Shown in pieces: positions 36,265-45,295 of a stretch of DNA of 64,000 bases. The position numbers and the translations under genes were made by a program. The notes beneath the pieces were generated by a model. It saw only the letters and a program-made list of their open reading frames with translations, did not search any database and was not told the DNA's origin. Within the stretch, counting starts at the first letter, position 1. Every line of letters starts with the position of its first letter. The DNA comes from Sporosarcina ureilytica (GTDB lineage: Bacteria > Bacillota > Bacilli > Bacillales_A > Planococcaceae), in NCBI RefSeq assembly GCF_001753205.1, contig NZ_CP017560.1:310001-374000 (forward strand), given 5' to 3'.

Positions 36265-37083
36265 ATGGACGATAAAGGGATTTATACGGATTTTAAAGAG
36301 CAGATGACGTACGGGGAATATCTCAATCTTGACCAAATCCTATCAAGCCAAACGCGTTTATCTGGCCATCACGATGAAATGTTGTTTATTATTATCCATC
36401 AAGTGAGCGAATTATGGATGAAACTCATTTTACATGAAATCACATCGGCCATTACAGCGATTCAACGGGATGAATTGCCTGAAGCATTTAAAATGTTGGC
36501 ACGGGTTTCCCGTGTGCAAACGCAAATTATTCAAGCGTGGGATGTGTTATCAACGTTAACGCCTGCAGAATATATGGAATTTCGAGATCATCTTGGGCGG
36601 GCATCTGGATTTCAATCTTATCAAAATCGTCAAATTGAATTTGCGTTAGGTTATAAGCAACCACATATTTTAAAGATTTATGAAAAGGATCAAGCACTTG
36701 CTGCGAAATTAAAAAGATCTTATGAAGCACCAAGTATTTACGACGTATCGATCAAAGCATTGGCGAAAGCGGGTTTTCCAATCAACGAATCACTATTACA
36801 AAGGGACTTCTCAATGACATATAGCGGAGATGATTCCGTTGCAGATGCCTGGCTGAAGGTTTACCAAGACGTTGACACGTATTGGGATTTATATCAACTT
36901 GCCGAAAAGCTTGTCGATATAGAAGATAGCCACCAACAATGGCGTTTTCGTCACATGAAGACAGTCGAAAGAATTATTGGGAATAAAACAGGTACAGGCG
37001 GTTCTTCGGGGGTTGCTTATTTAAAGACTGTGCTGAACCACCGATTTTTTCCAGAACTTTGGGATGTACGTACCAAACTATAA
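36265..37083 (+). CDS. kynA: Tryptophan 2,3-dioxygenase KynA
   Basis: Haem enzyme of 272 aa that opens the indole ring of tryptophan and starts the pathway to anthranilate. Typical blocks are [34 protein letters not shown] and the C-terminal haem-ligand region [20 protein letters not shown]. Last gene of the operon, followed by a strong terminator. Confidence 0.95.
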   Translation: MDDKGIYTDFKEQMTYGEYLNLDQILSSQTRLSGHHDEMLFIIIHQVSELWMKLILHEITSAITAIQRDELPEAFKMLARVSRVQTQIIQAWDVLSTLTPAEYMEFRDHLGRASGFQSYQNRQIEFALGYKQPHILKIYEKDQALAAKLKRSYEAPSIYDVSIKALAKAGFPINESLLQRDFSMTYSGDDSVADAWLKVYQDVDTYWDLYQLAEKLVDIEDSHQQWRFRHMKTVERIIGNKTGTGGSSGVAYLKTVLNHRFFPELWDVRTKL

Positions 37084-37086
37084 ACG

Positions 37087-37120
37087 GAAAAACGCTACCT
37101 AATAAATAGGTAGCGTTTTG
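37087..37120 (+). terminator. Rho-independent terminator of the kyn operon
   Basis: Stem AAAACGCTACCT / AGGTAGCGTTTT with a 7-nt loop and T-rich tail. Confidence 0.93.
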
Positions 37121-37291
37121 TATTTTGTTTATTCATTTCATCGTCAATAAAGTCGGTAGTATTTCGTACTGCACGACCTTTTCCATCACCTTCCTACTCA
37201 CTCATCTATCCTCTTGCCAGTCTAGCTAAGCAGTTGGCGCGTAACAAATCATCCTTTTATCCGATGCCGGCTGAACATCCCATGCATACAT

Positions 37292-37402
37292 TTATGCATT
37301 TGTTGCAAAGAACTTTGCAATCAACCTTGTCGAATTGATTTTCCGTCGCCTGTAGGAACGCCTCCTCGAACCGTTAGGGGTCATCGCAAGTCCTTCAAAC
37401 AA
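37292..37402 (-). CDS. Candidate small basic protein, 36 aa (uncertain)
   Basis: Within a 655-nt gap the minus strand carries AAGGAGG (about 11 nt before TTG 37402) and a frame encoding MFEGLAMTPNGSRRRSYRRR and then KINSTRLIAKFFATNA. ATG at 37384 would give 30 aa. It is strongly basic. Spacing is long, no clear promoter is seen and I know no family, so this could be a relic or chance. Confidence 0.25.
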   Translation of the reverse strand: MFEGLAMTPNGSRRRSYRRRKINSTRLIAKFFATNA

Positions 37403-37578
37403 ATAATTCGCGACCTCCTTTCTTAAAAATAGGCCAGCAAATCTCGTTATTCATAGAGGTGAAACATCGTCTTGATGATTTGTTACCTTATTCTATTCGA
37501 AGGGATAGCAGACGGTGTGTGCGACTGGATTAGTAAGGATTAATTTATCACTCCTTCTAATTAATCTATTATATGAAG

Positions 37579-37623
37579 AGGAGGTGGCGGATTATGAGTC
37601 CATCTGAGATTATTCTAAATTAA
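37579..37623 (+). other. Aborted reading frame behind a strong ribosome site
   Basis: GAGGAGGTGG is followed by an ATG at 37594 that encodes only MSPSEIILN before a stop. The peptide resembles the first residues of TatA-type proteins, so this may be a truncated gene start. Evidence is thin. Confidence 0.25.
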
Positions 37624-37738
37624 TTGAATATTTACTGCGCATTGATAAAAAATAAGCATTCATATTGTACGATTGAACAGTGAGAATAACCATATGTTAT
37701 ACTCTTCAGTAAATACTTAGAAAAGGTGTGGCGCATAT

Positions 37739-39052
37739 ATGATGGAACAACATAGATTAGCGGAGTTGAAAGAGAAGCATCCACTTATTGAGAAAGTGAT
37801 GAACCGGGAAGAAGTACTTTGGGTAAATCCTTTAGTGGAAAATACCGTTGACGGGCTATCTAAATTAACGGTAAATGAAAAAGAAGTAAAAGACGCATCT
37901 GCACGATTACACCGTTTTGCGCCTTATCTAGAACAGGTATTTCCCGAAACAAACGTGTCAAATGGCATTATCGAGTCGCCAGTGACGAAGATATCGTCGA
38001 TGAAGAAAGTACTGGAACAGCGATACTCGATTGAAATTCCAGGAGAACTGTTGCTAAAACAAGACAATGCGTTGCCCATTTCGGGATCCATTAAAGCGCG
38101 TGGCGGTATTTACGAAGTGTTAAAACATGCTGAAAAGCTAGCACTAGAACATGGACTGATTACAGAGGAAGAAGATTATAGCAAGTTTGCGGACGATGCG
38201 TTTCGAGAACTATTCTCCAAGCATAAAATTGCGGTTGGTTCGACGGGGAATTTAGGACTCAGTATAGGAATTATGAGTGCTCAATTAGGGTTTGAAGTGA
38301 CTGTACATATGTCAGCCGATGCGAAACAGTGGAAAAAGGATATGCTTCGTGAAAAAGGCGTGATCGTTGTTGAATACGAAGATGACTATAGTAAAGCGGT
38401 CGAAGAAGGTCGTCGTCAGGCGGAAGCGGATCCACTTTGCCACTTTGTAGATGATGAGAACTCCTTAGATTTGTTTTTCGGCTACGCAGTCGCCGGGGAA
38501 CGATTGGCTGCACAATTAGCTGAACGTGGCACAATTGTCGATGAAGATCATCCTCTATTTGTCTACTTACCATGTGGTGTAGGTGGGGGACCGGGCGGGG
38601 TTGCCTACGGACTAAAACTAGCATTCGGTGACCATGTGCATTGCTTTTTCGCGGAGCCAACCGATTCACCGTGTATGTTACTCGGGATGATGACGGGTCT
38701 ACACGATACAGTTTCTGTCCACGATTTTGGGCTAGACAATGAAACTGCAGCAGACGGACTTGCGGTCGGAACGGCTTCCGGTTTTGTCGGAAAAACGATG
38801 GAACCATTATTGTCCGGCTGTTACACAATTGCCGATGAAACGATGTTTAAGTTACTTACCCAATTGACAGACTCGGAAGGCATCCGCTTAGAACCATCCG
38901 CATTGGCTGGGATGACTGGCCCTATCCATACAATTCAAGCATCAATGAAAAACGCTGCTTCAAAAAATGCAACACATCTTGTATGGGCAACGGGCGGAAG
39001 TATGGTGCCGGAAGATGAAATGAATTTGTATTATGAACAAGGCAGGAAGTAA
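37739..39052 (+). CDS. dsdA: D-serine ammonia-lyase DsdA
   Basis: PLP enzyme of 437 aa that converts D-serine to pyruvate and ammonia. The PLP lysine is Lys119 in [11 protein letters not shown]; the glycine-rich phosphate loop is STGNLGLS, and [11 protein letters not shown] is also typical. ATG 37739 follows AAAAGGTG; ATG 37742 is equally possible. TTGAAC (37673) and TATACT (37698) may form its promoter, though the spacer is long at 19 nt. Confidence 0.94.
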   Translation: MMEQHRLAELKEKHPLIEKVMNREEVLWVNPLVENTVDGLSKLTVNEKEVKDASARLHRFAPYLEQVFPETNVSNGIIESPVTKISSMKKVLEQRYSIEIPGELLLKQDNALPISGSIKARGGIYEVLKHAEKLALEHGLITEEEDYSKFADDAFRELFSKHKIAVGSTGNLGLSIGIMSAQLGFEVTVHMSADAKQWKKDMLREKGVIVVEYEDDYSKAVEEGRRQAEADPLCHFVDDENSLDLFFGYAVAGERLAAQLAERGTIVDEDHPLFVYLPCGVGGGPGGVAYGLKLAFGDHVHCFFAEPTDSPCMLLGMMTGLHDTVSVHDFGLDNETAADGLAVGTASGFVGKTMEPLLSGCYTIADETMFKLLTQLTDSEGIRLEPSALAGMTGPIHTIQASMKNAASKNATHLVWATGGSMVPEDEMNLYYEQGRK

Positions 39053-39063
39053 ATTATGACCAA

Positions 39064-39116
39064 CAGGGAAAGATGAAGTTCAATCTTTCCTAGTTGGCCC
39101 AACCAATCGGGCTTTT
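39064..39116 (+). terminator. Stem-loops behind dsdA
   Basis: A long near-perfect stem CCAACaGGGAAAGAT / ATCTTTCCtaGTTGG is followed at once by GCCC-N8-GGGC-TTTT. The second is terminator-like. The two share no arm but abut. Confidence 0.6.
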
Positions 39117-39188
39117 ACGGGCAGTTAATCTCCCACTTATCCTTAGCGTTTTTGACTTAAGTATTGAAGTAGGAGTCTTACTGCCCGT
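39117..39188. repeat. Imperfect 22-bp inverted repeat
   Basis: Arms 39117-39138 and 39167-39188 begin and end with ACGGGCAGT / ACTGCCCGT and match at about 18 of 22 positions around a 28-nt loop. It looks like a palindromic intergenic element rather than a terminator, because no T tract follows. Confidence 0.6.
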
Positions 39189-39210
39189 TAATTCGGTTTA
39201 TTTCCTGGGA

Positions 39211-39257
39211 AATCGACAGAAACCTCATGTATCGTTTGAGGCATTCTGTCGATTTTT
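39211..39257 (+). terminator. Rho-independent terminator
   Basis: AATCGACAGAA.CCTCA / TGAGG..TTCTGTCGAT with T5; the last of several stems between dsdA and the dioxygenase gene. Confidence 0.88.
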
Positions 39258-39305
39258 GTTATAGCGTTATTTTGTGTGGAAGAATCAATACGAAAAGCAG
39301 TGAGA

Positions 39306-39354
39306 TTGACTTTGTAAAATGAATTCTATATAATTATCTTGAATTCGAGATAAT
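39306..39354 (+). promoter_or_regulatory. SigmaA promoter with MhqR-type operator
   Basis: TTGACT (39306-39311), a 17-nt spacer and a perfect TATAAT (39329-39334) are followed by the palindrome ATTATCTTGAATTCGAGATAAT's arms (39333-39340 and 39347-39354) across the expected transcription start. It matches the MhqR operator type TATCTcgaAtTCgAGATA of Bacillus subtilis. Quinone-induced derepression is therefore predicted. Confidence 0.8.
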
Positions 39355-39401
39355 GTATACGGCATTTAAATATATCAAATCATTTTACTGGAGGAATTAA
39401 T

Positions 39402-40379
39402 ATGAATCATTTAAAAGGCGTACATCATGTTACAGCGATTACAAGTAGTGCAGAAGAAAACTATAAATTCTTTACGTATGTATTAGGCATGCGTCTTGTG
39501 AAAAAGACGGTCAACCAAGATGATATCCAAACGTACCATTTGTTTTTTGCAGATGATGTCGGAAGTGCAGGCACAGATATGACGTTTTTTGACTTCCCAG
39601 GAATTCCAAAAGGTGTTCACGGAACGAACGAAATTCATAGAACAGCATTTCGTGTCCCGTCAGATGAAGCACTGACCTACTGGGAGAAACGTTTTGACCG
39701 TTTGAACGTAAAACACGAAGGGATTCAGGAACAGTTCGGTGTCAAAGTACTGTCCTTCGTTGATTTCGATGACCAACAATATCAACTCATTTCCGATGCG
39801 CACAATAAAGGCGTAGCATCTGGAACACCTTGGCAAAAAGGGCCGATTCCTTTAGAGTATGCCATTACCGGATTAGGGCCCGTGCATATCCGCATCGCGC
39901 AATTTGACTATATGAAAGAAGTGTTGGAAAAGGTCCTTTTATTTAAGGAAATTGCGCAAGATGGTGATTTTCATTTATTTGAAGTAGGAGAAGGTGGGAA
40001 CGGTGCGCAAGTGATTATTGAGAAAAACACGACGTTGCCAGTTGGACAACAAGGTTATGGAACCGTGCACCATGTGGCATTTCGTGTAGACGACCGTTCT
40101 GTTTTAGATGAATGGACAGAACGACTTGAACAATTTGGTTTTCAAACGTCAGGGCATGTGGATCGGTTCTTCTTTGAATCACTGTACGCAAGAGTGGCAC
40201 CGGGGATTTTATTTGAATTTGCAACGGATGGTCCAGGATTTATGGGCGATGAACCATACGAAACGCTTGGCGAAAAGCTTTCATTACCACCTTTCTTGGA
40301 GCCAAAACGTGAGCAAATTGAAAAACTAGTGCGTCCAATCGACACGGTTAGAAGCACGATTGACTTTGTCAAAGAATGA
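39402..40379 (+). CDS. Ring-cleaving dioxygenase, VOC family (MhqO/MhqA-like)
   Basis: 325-aa protein with two VOC modules (about residues 1-130 and 150-290) that together make an Fe-dependent extradiol-type dioxygenase thought to break down hydroquinones and catechols. Metal-ligand histidines are expected in GVHHVTAI (N-terminal) and TVHHVAFRV (second module), and the Glu in ILFEFATDGPGF. Regulation by MhqR is suggested by the operator at 39333-39354. The repressor gene itself is not in the window. Confidence 0.9.
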   Translation: MNHLKGVHHVTAITSSAEENYKFFTYVLGMRLVKKTVNQDDIQTYHLFFADDVGSAGTDMTFFDFPGIPKGVHGTNEIHRTAFRVPSDEALTYWEKRFDRLNVKHEGIQEQFGVKVLSFVDFDDQQYQLISDAHNKGVASGTPWQKGPIPLEYAITGLGPVHIRIAQFDYMKEVLEKVLLFKEIAQDGDFHLFEVGEGGNGAQVIIEKNTTLPVGQQGYGTVHHVAFRVDDRSVLDEWTERLEQFGFQTSGHVDRFFFESLYARVAPGILFEFATDGPGFMGDEPYETLGEKLSLPPFLEPKREQIEKLVRPIDTVRSTIDFVKE

Positions 40380-40451
40380 TAAGGGGCTGTCTAAGTAAGT
40401 CTACTGGGAATTAAAATAGAAAATATGATGTTTTTTTCCCGTTAAGTTCTA

Positions 40452-40576
40452 GTTGCTTGGAGTGGAAACCGGCGACTCCAGCGGGAACAGCGCGAGCTGA
40501 AAGCCCCGCAGGAACGCAGTGACGAGGAGATTGAAGCCGTGCCCGCGGAAAGCGTCCGGTTGGAACGGAAAGCAAC
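40452..40576 (+). repeat. Dispersed ~130-bp structured repeat, copy B (diverged)
   Basis: Terminal arms GTTGCTT / AAGCAAC; the interior follows the other copies (GGAGTGGAA, GGCGACTCC, GCAGTGACGAGGAG, GGAAAGCGTCCGG) but is diverged. Compared with copies at 23775 and 58628 (GTTGATT / AATCAAC), the terminal stem shows a compensatory base change. Confidence 0.85.
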
Positions 40577-40601
40577 GGGGAATAGAATGATTTCCATATA
40601 G

Positions 40602-40650
40602 AAGGAGTTGTCGCAGAAAATGATTTTCTGGACGGCTCCTTTATTTTTTT
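40602..40650 (+). terminator. Long imperfect terminator hairpin
   Basis: AAGGAGttGTCgcAGAAAAT / ATTTTCTggACGGCTCCTT, about 20 bp with few mismatches, and a TTTATTTTTTT tail, immediately upstream of the clpE promoter. Confidence 0.8.
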
Positions 40651-40661
40651 AAGCAAAGAGG

Positions 40662-40717
40662 TTGAAAGTCAAAAAAGGTCAATGTATAATAAAATCAGTA
40701 AGTCAAAGATAGTCAAA
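40662..40717 (+). promoter_or_regulatory. clpE promoter with two CtsR boxes
   Basis: TTGAAA (40662-40667), 17-nt spacer, TATAAT (40685-40690). CtsR heptad pairs are AGTCAAA-AAA-GGTCAAT (40667-40683), filling the spacer, and AGTCAAA-GAT-AGTCAAA (40701-40717), just downstream of the start, followed by a further partial heptad. They match the known CtsR consensus (A/G)GTCAAANAN(A/G)GTCAAA, so heat-shock control is well supported. Confidence 0.9.
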
Positions 40718-40763
40718 GTCAAGATTCGATATATATTTAATTCACTAAAGGAGGAAACCCAAT

Positions 40764-42887
40764 ATGAATTGTCAACATTGTGGTAAAAACAAAGCGACGG
40801 TCAATCTGAGATTACATGTTAATAATCAAAGCATGCAAATGCGTATGTGTCATGCTTGTTTTCAAGAAATACAAGGACAAATGAATGCTGGAAACTTCTC
40901 TCCATTTAATAGTCAAGAAAATAATTTTTTCCAACAAAACGGTGGGCAAAAAGCAAGAGCGCAAACAATCCAAGCCCAAGAACAACAAAACAATGGTTTA
41001 TTAGACCAGCTTGGTAAAAACCTTTCAAATGATGCGAGAGAAGGACTGATTGACCCAGTCATTGGACGTGATCAAGAAGTAAAACGCGTCATTGAAACAT
41101 TAAATAGAAGAAATAAAAACAACCCTGTTCTCATTGGTGAACCAGGTGTCGGTAAAACGGCGATTGCTGAAGGGTTGGCAGTTAAAATCCATGAAGGTGA
41201 TGTTCCCGTTAAACTGTTGAATAAAGAAGTGTATGTGCTCGATGTCGCATCACTCGTCACGAACACGGGCATTCGCGGACAATTCGAAGAGCGCATGAAA
41301 GAACTGATTGAGGAATTACAAGCTCGACCAGACGTGATTTTATTTATCGATGAAATTCACTTACTCGTCGGTGCGGGATCAACAGAAGGTTCTCAAATGG
41401 ATGCAGGGAATATTTTGAAACCTGCGCTCGCACGCGGTACTTTACAATTAATCGGCGCAACAACCTTGAAAGAATATCGTCAAATTGAAAAAGATGCTGC
41501 CCTTGAACGTCGTTTCCAACCAATTATTGTAAATGAACCTTCAACTGAAGATACCATTAAAATTTTGAATGGCATTAAAGATCGCTATGAAGCGTTCCAC
41601 GAAGTTCATTATCCTGAAGAAGCCATTCATGCTTTCGTAACGTTGTCAGAGCGGTATATTCAAGACCGTTTCTTACCAGACAAAGCAATTGATTTAATGG
41701 ATGAGGTCGGCGCGCGCTTGAACTTAGCGCATGGAACCGTAGACCCAGCATCACTACAAGTACGTCTAGATGAAGTTATTCAGGAAAAAGAACGTGCAGC
41801 TGAGGCGGAAGACTATGAAAAAGCCGCATATATGCGCACAGAAGAAATCCAGCTTCGTAAGCAGTTAGATGAAGCGAATCAAAATGAAAATACTGTGGCA
41901 ATAGAAGTAACTGTCGCGGATATTGAGTTAATTGTTGAAGAGAAAACAGGTATCCCTGTTACAAAACTTCAAGCAGCTGAACAAGAGAAAATGAAAGATA
42001 TGGCGGATAACCTGCGTGCGAAAGTGATTGGTCAAGAAGAAGCAGTCGATAAAGTGGCCAAAGCGATCCGTCGTAGCCGCGCGGGACTAAAATCTAAAAC
42101 GCGTCCAATCGGTTCATTCCTATTTGTCGGTCCAACTGGCGTCGGTAAAACCGAAATCACGAAAGTGCTTGCGGAAGAACTATTTGGTTCACGTGACACG
42201 TTAATTCGCCTCGATATGAGTGAATACATGGAGAAACACGCCGTTTCTAAAATTATCGGTTCACCTCCAGGGTATGTGGGGCACGAAGAAGCTGGACAAT
42301 TAACAGAACAAATCCGACGCAAACCGTATTCAATCCTTTTGTTGGATGAAATTGAAAAAGCGCATCCAGACGTTCAACACATGTTCTTGCAAATTATGGA
42401 GGACGGTCGATTAACGGATTCACACGGTCGAACAGTAAGTTTCAAAGATACAGTCATTATTATGACAAGTAACGCAGGAACAGGCGTTAAAGAAGTAAGT
42501 GTCGGCTTTAACCGTCCTGAACATGACGCGGTAACGACATTAGAATCGTTGAGCGATTACTTTAAACCAGAATTCCTCAACCGTTTTGATGCAATCGTTC
42601 AATTTAACGAATTAACAGAAGAAAACCTTCTTGAAATCGTGGACTTGATGCTCATTGATTTACAAGAAACAATTGAAGAAAACGATATTGACATTACGAT
42701 TACAGACGAAGCAAAACAAGCGCTTGTTTCACTTGGCTATGACAAACGATTCGGGGCAAGACCACTGAGAAGAGTCATCCAAGACAAAATCGAAGACCCA
42801 TTAACGGACTTGATCTTAGAAGAAGATGTTGTTGAAAAAGTTCATGTTGACGTAGTGGATGAAGAGATTGTTGTGACAAAAGCATAA
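40764..42887 (+). CDS. clpE: ATP-dependent Clp protease ATP-binding subunit ClpE
   Basis: 707-aa HSP100 unfoldase that feeds ClpP. The N-terminal zinc finger (Cys3-Cys6 and Cys29-Cys32) replaces the ClpC N domain and identifies ClpE. Two AAA+ modules follow, with Walker [10 protein letters not shown] and GPTGVGKTE, Walker B IDEIHLL and [10 protein letters not shown], and a UVR-type coiled segment between them (about residues 335-370). Control by CtsR is indicated by two boxes upstream. Monocistronic with its own terminator. Confidence 0.96.
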   Translation: MNCQHCGKNKATVNLRLHVNNQSMQMRMCHACFQEIQGQMNAGNFSPFNSQENNFFQQNGGQKARAQTIQAQEQQNNGLLDQLGKNLSNDAREGLIDPVIGRDQEVKRVIETLNRRNKNNPVLIGEPGVGKTAIAEGLAVKIHEGDVPVKLLNKEVYVLDVASLVTNTGIRGQFEERMKELIEELQARPDVILFIDEIHLLVGAGSTEGSQMDAGNILKPALARGTLQLIGATTLKEYRQIEKDAALERRFQPIIVNEPSTEDTIKILNGIKDRYEAFHEVHYPEEAIHAFVTLSERYIQDRFLPDKAIDLMDEVGARLNLAHGTVDPASLQVRLDEVIQEKERAAEAEDYEKAAYMRTEEIQLRKQLDEANQNENTVAIEVTVADIELIVEEKTGIPVTKLQAAEQEKMKDMADNLRAKVIGQEEAVDKVAKAIRRSRAGLKSKTRPIGSFLFVGPTGVGKTEITKVLAEELFGSRDTLIRLDMSEYMEKHAVSKIIGSPPGYVGHEEAGQLTEQIRRKPYSILLLDEIEKAHPDVQHMFLQIMEDGRLTDSHGRTVSFKDTVIIMTSNAGTGVKEVSVGFNRPEHDAVTTLESLSDYFKPEFLNRFDAIVQFNELTEENLLEIVDLMLIDLQETIEENDIDITITDEAKQALVSLGYDKRFGARPLRRVIQDKIEDPLTDLILEEDVVEKVHVDVVDEEIVVTKA

Positions 42888-42896
42888 GTATTTTAA

Positions 42897-42929
42897 AATC
42901 CCGCTGAATGATCCGGCGGGATTTTTTCT
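42897..42929 (+). terminator. Rho-independent terminator of clpE
   Basis: Stem AAATCCCGC / GCGGGATTT with 11-nt loop and T tail. Confidence 0.92.
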
Positions 42930-43040
42930 TGGTAACAGGTGGAAGGTTAAGTTATAAAAGAAAGAAAAATAACTTAAGATTATATTTATGGTGTAGTTGA
43001 GATATAATGATTATATAAATTACTTACGAGGAGGGGCGAC

Positions 43041-44141
43041 ATGAAAACACCGTATAACTTACCTATCTTACCTATTGAATTCGAAGAAAAAACAGAGTTA
43101 GCTTTTTATAAAAAAGTAGTAATAGCATCAACTAAGTTAGAAAAATTGAAAGAAAAGCTGCATTACTCCCTTGTGAATAAATCATTCATGGAGTTAATCA
43201 CTCTACTTGAATCGGTTCAATCAACTAGAATTGAAGGAACGCAAGTGACTTTCGGTGATATGTTGAAAGATGAGCTAGAGGATACTCACGGATGGGAGGA
43301 ACAGGAGGTCCGTAATTATCAGAATGCGCTCCGACTTGGTTTTCAGGAAATAAAAATAGGCTACCCGTTAAGAGAGCGTTTAATTCGTAATATGCATAAA
43401 GAGCTTATGAAAAATGCACGACTTTCAAGTAGTGCAGCGGGTGAGTATAGAAAAATACAAAACTTTATTGGGCCTACAAATAATATAAAAGATGCTTCTT
43501 ATATTCCGCCGGAACCCCAAACAATGGCGTCATATATGGCAAACCTTGAAAAGTATATAAATGGGAATCCGTATGAGGAGGAGATTGATGAACTACATCC
43601 GCTAATAAAGTGTGCAATTATTCATGCACAGTTTGAATCGATTCATCCCTTTTTAGATGGGAATGGTCGAATGGGGCGTATCCTCATTGTGCTATATCTA
43701 CTGCAATCAGAGCTCATTGAATTACCGTTTTTCTTTTTAAGTGAAGAACTAGAAGCTGAAAAATATAAATACTATGCACTGCTTAATGGTGTGAGGGGAA
43801 TTGGAAAAGATAAAATTGATTGGGAAAGTTGGATTCATTTCTTCTTAGATGCGACAATTCGGATGGCAGATCGTCAATACGATAAGCTTAACGCGGCCGA
43901 AAAGCTGTTTGAAAGAGGAAGAAGTCAGCTTTCTACAATGTCAGAAGTAACTGTTTGGTCAGCAATGTTTGCCCATCCAATCACAAATGTGCCACAGCTA
44001 GTTAGAGAAACAGAACTTTCACCCGCAACAATTCGGAAAAACCTTAATCGGTTAATTGAATTAAATCTCATATTTGGCGACGATCGAAAACGCAATCGAC
44101 GATACTATTTCTATGATTTAATTAGTATTATTCAAGACTAA
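43041..44141 (+). CDS. Fic-family protein with N-terminal inhibitory motif
   Basis: 366-aa probable AMP-transferase. The Fic motif HPFLDGNGRMGR covers residues 202-213, with catalytic His202. Residues 61-66 (STRIEG) match the inhibitory motif (S/T)xxxE(G/N), so it is a self-inhibited class II Fic protein with Glu65 as the blocking residue. A C-terminal winged-helix region (LVRETELSPATIRKNLNRL) suggests DNA binding. GAGGAGGGGC precedes ATG 43041. Stands alone; target unknown. Confidence 0.92.
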   Translation: MKTPYNLPILPIEFEEKTELAFYKKVVIASTKLEKLKEKLHYSLVNKSFMELITLLESVQSTRIEGTQVTFGDMLKDELEDTHGWEEQEVRNYQNALRLGFQEIKIGYPLRERLIRNMHKELMKNARLSSSAAGEYRKIQNFIGPTNNIKDASYIPPEPQTMASYMANLEKYINGNPYEEEIDELHPLIKCAIIHAQFESIHPFLDGNGRMGRILIVLYLLQSELIELPFFFLSEELEAEKYKYYALLNGVRGIGKDKIDWESWIHFFLDATIRMADRQYDKLNAAEKLFERGRSQLSTMSEVTVWSAMFAHPITNVPQLVRETELSPATIRKNLNRLIELNLIFGDDRKRNRRYYFYDLISIIQD

Positions 44142-44183
44142 ATATAGTAAGAACAGTCATCCAAGCGACGAATAGATATTGCA

Positions 44184-44218
44184 AAGCTCCCGCTGATTAT
44201 CATTCAGCGGGAGTTTTA
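44184..44218 (+). terminator. Rho-independent terminator of the Fic gene
   Basis: Stem CTCCCGCTGA / TCAGCGGGAG with 7-nt loop and TTTT. Similar stems (CCCGCTGA) end clpE-like and dacA-like genes here. Confidence 0.9.
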
Positions 44219-44354
44219 GCTGTTTTTTAGGTTCCAGTCATCCAAACAATTTAGTTCGCATGAAAAAATTAAGAAATTCTTCATGAATAAGATAGCTATT
44301 TCTACACTTTTGCCCACTATACTTATTTTATGAACTTATAAAGGGGTGAATGGC

Positions 44355-45242
44355 ATGAAGAAGCTTGTATTTATTGTGCTAATCACTGTTCTCGGGGCTA
44401 CGTTCGTATTAAAGGATAAACCTTCCTTTACGGAAAGTGTAGACTTGAACGTGGACGCGAAAGCGATGATTTTAATAGATGCGGAAAATGGAAAAGTATT
44501 GTACGAAAAAAATAGTAAAGAAGCATTGCCGATTGCGAGTATGTCTAAAATGATGACGCAGTATATTGTGCTTAACGCAATTAAAAATGGGACGCTCACT
44601 TGGGAAAGTACTTATGAACCGAGCGAATATGTTCAACAAATGACGGCACAATCAGGGGCAGTTAACTTGAGGATGACGCCTGGAAATTTTTATACAGTGA
44701 AAGAACTTTTTACGGCGATGACGGTGAATTCCTCAAATGATGCGGCAGTGGCACTTGCTGAAATGGTGGGTGGATCAGAAGAGGCTTTTGTAGCGTTGAT
44801 GAACCAACAGGCAAAAAGTATCGGCTTGAAGAAAACAAGTTTTTATAATGCGAGTGGACTTGATGGTGATTATATTGGCAAAAGTGCTACTGAAACGAAT
44901 ATGGCTTCAGCAAGAGACGTTGCTAGGATTGCCCAAAAGCTAATAGAGAAGCACCCAGAAGTTCTTGAATTTACAAAAATGACGGATTTTAGGACGAGTG
45001 CAGGAATCCAGTTATGGTCCACAAACTTAATGTTACCTGGAATGCCACTAGCTTTGGCAGGAATTGACGGGTTGAAAACAGGCTATACGGATTTGGCAGG
45101 TTCTTGTTTTGCTAGCACAGGCCTCTTTAATGGCAAGCGTGTGATTAGCGTCGTGATGGATGTTGATGAAAAAGACGGAGATACAACGAACCCAAGATTT
45201 CAATTGACGGAAGAGTTAATTGAACGCTTTGTATTAAAATAA
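44355..45242 (+). CDS. D-alanyl-D-alanine carboxypeptidase, family S11, short form
   Basis: 295-aa penicillin-binding protein acting outside the membrane on peptidoglycan stem peptides. Motifs: SMSK (Ser62-Lys65), SSN (126-128) and KTG (241-243). One N-terminal hydrophobic segment acts as signal or anchor. Compared with DacA or DacF (about 390-440 aa) it lacks the C-terminal beta domain and amphipathic anchor. ATG 44355 lies 6 nt after AAAGGGGTGA. Confidence 0.92.
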   Translation: MKKLVFIVLITVLGATFVLKDKPSFTESVDLNVDAKAMILIDAENGKVLYEKNSKEALPIASMSKMMTQYIVLNAIKNGTLTWESTYEPSEYVQQMTAQSGAVNLRMTPGNFYTVKELFTAMTVNSSNDAAVALAEMVGGSEEAFVALMNQQAKSIGLKKTSFYNASGLDGDYIGKSATETNMASARDVARIAQKLIEKHPEVLEFTKMTDFRTSAGIQLWSTNLMLPGMPLALAGIDGLKTGYTDLAGSCFASTGLFNGKRVISVVMDVDEKDGDTTNPRFQLTEELIERFVLK

Positions 45243-45257
45243 ATAATGAATAGATAC

Positions 45258-45290
45258 AAAAATCCCGCTGATCATTCAGCGGGATTTTTA
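45258..45290. terminator. Bidirectional terminator between convergent genes
   Basis: AAAATCCCGCTGA / TCAGCGGGATTTTT with a tiny loop; serves the carboxypeptidase gene and the minus-strand transporter. Confidence 0.9.
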
Positions 45291-45295
45291 GACGT

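Noticed and set aside
37292-37420. tRNA-like GGTTCGA element on the minus strand
   Set aside because: No acceptor stem or D-arm can be formed around it.
40411-40656. 81-codon minus-strand frame
   Set aside because: Lies over dispersed repeat copy B and a terminator; GC-rich repeat sequence keeps it open by chance.
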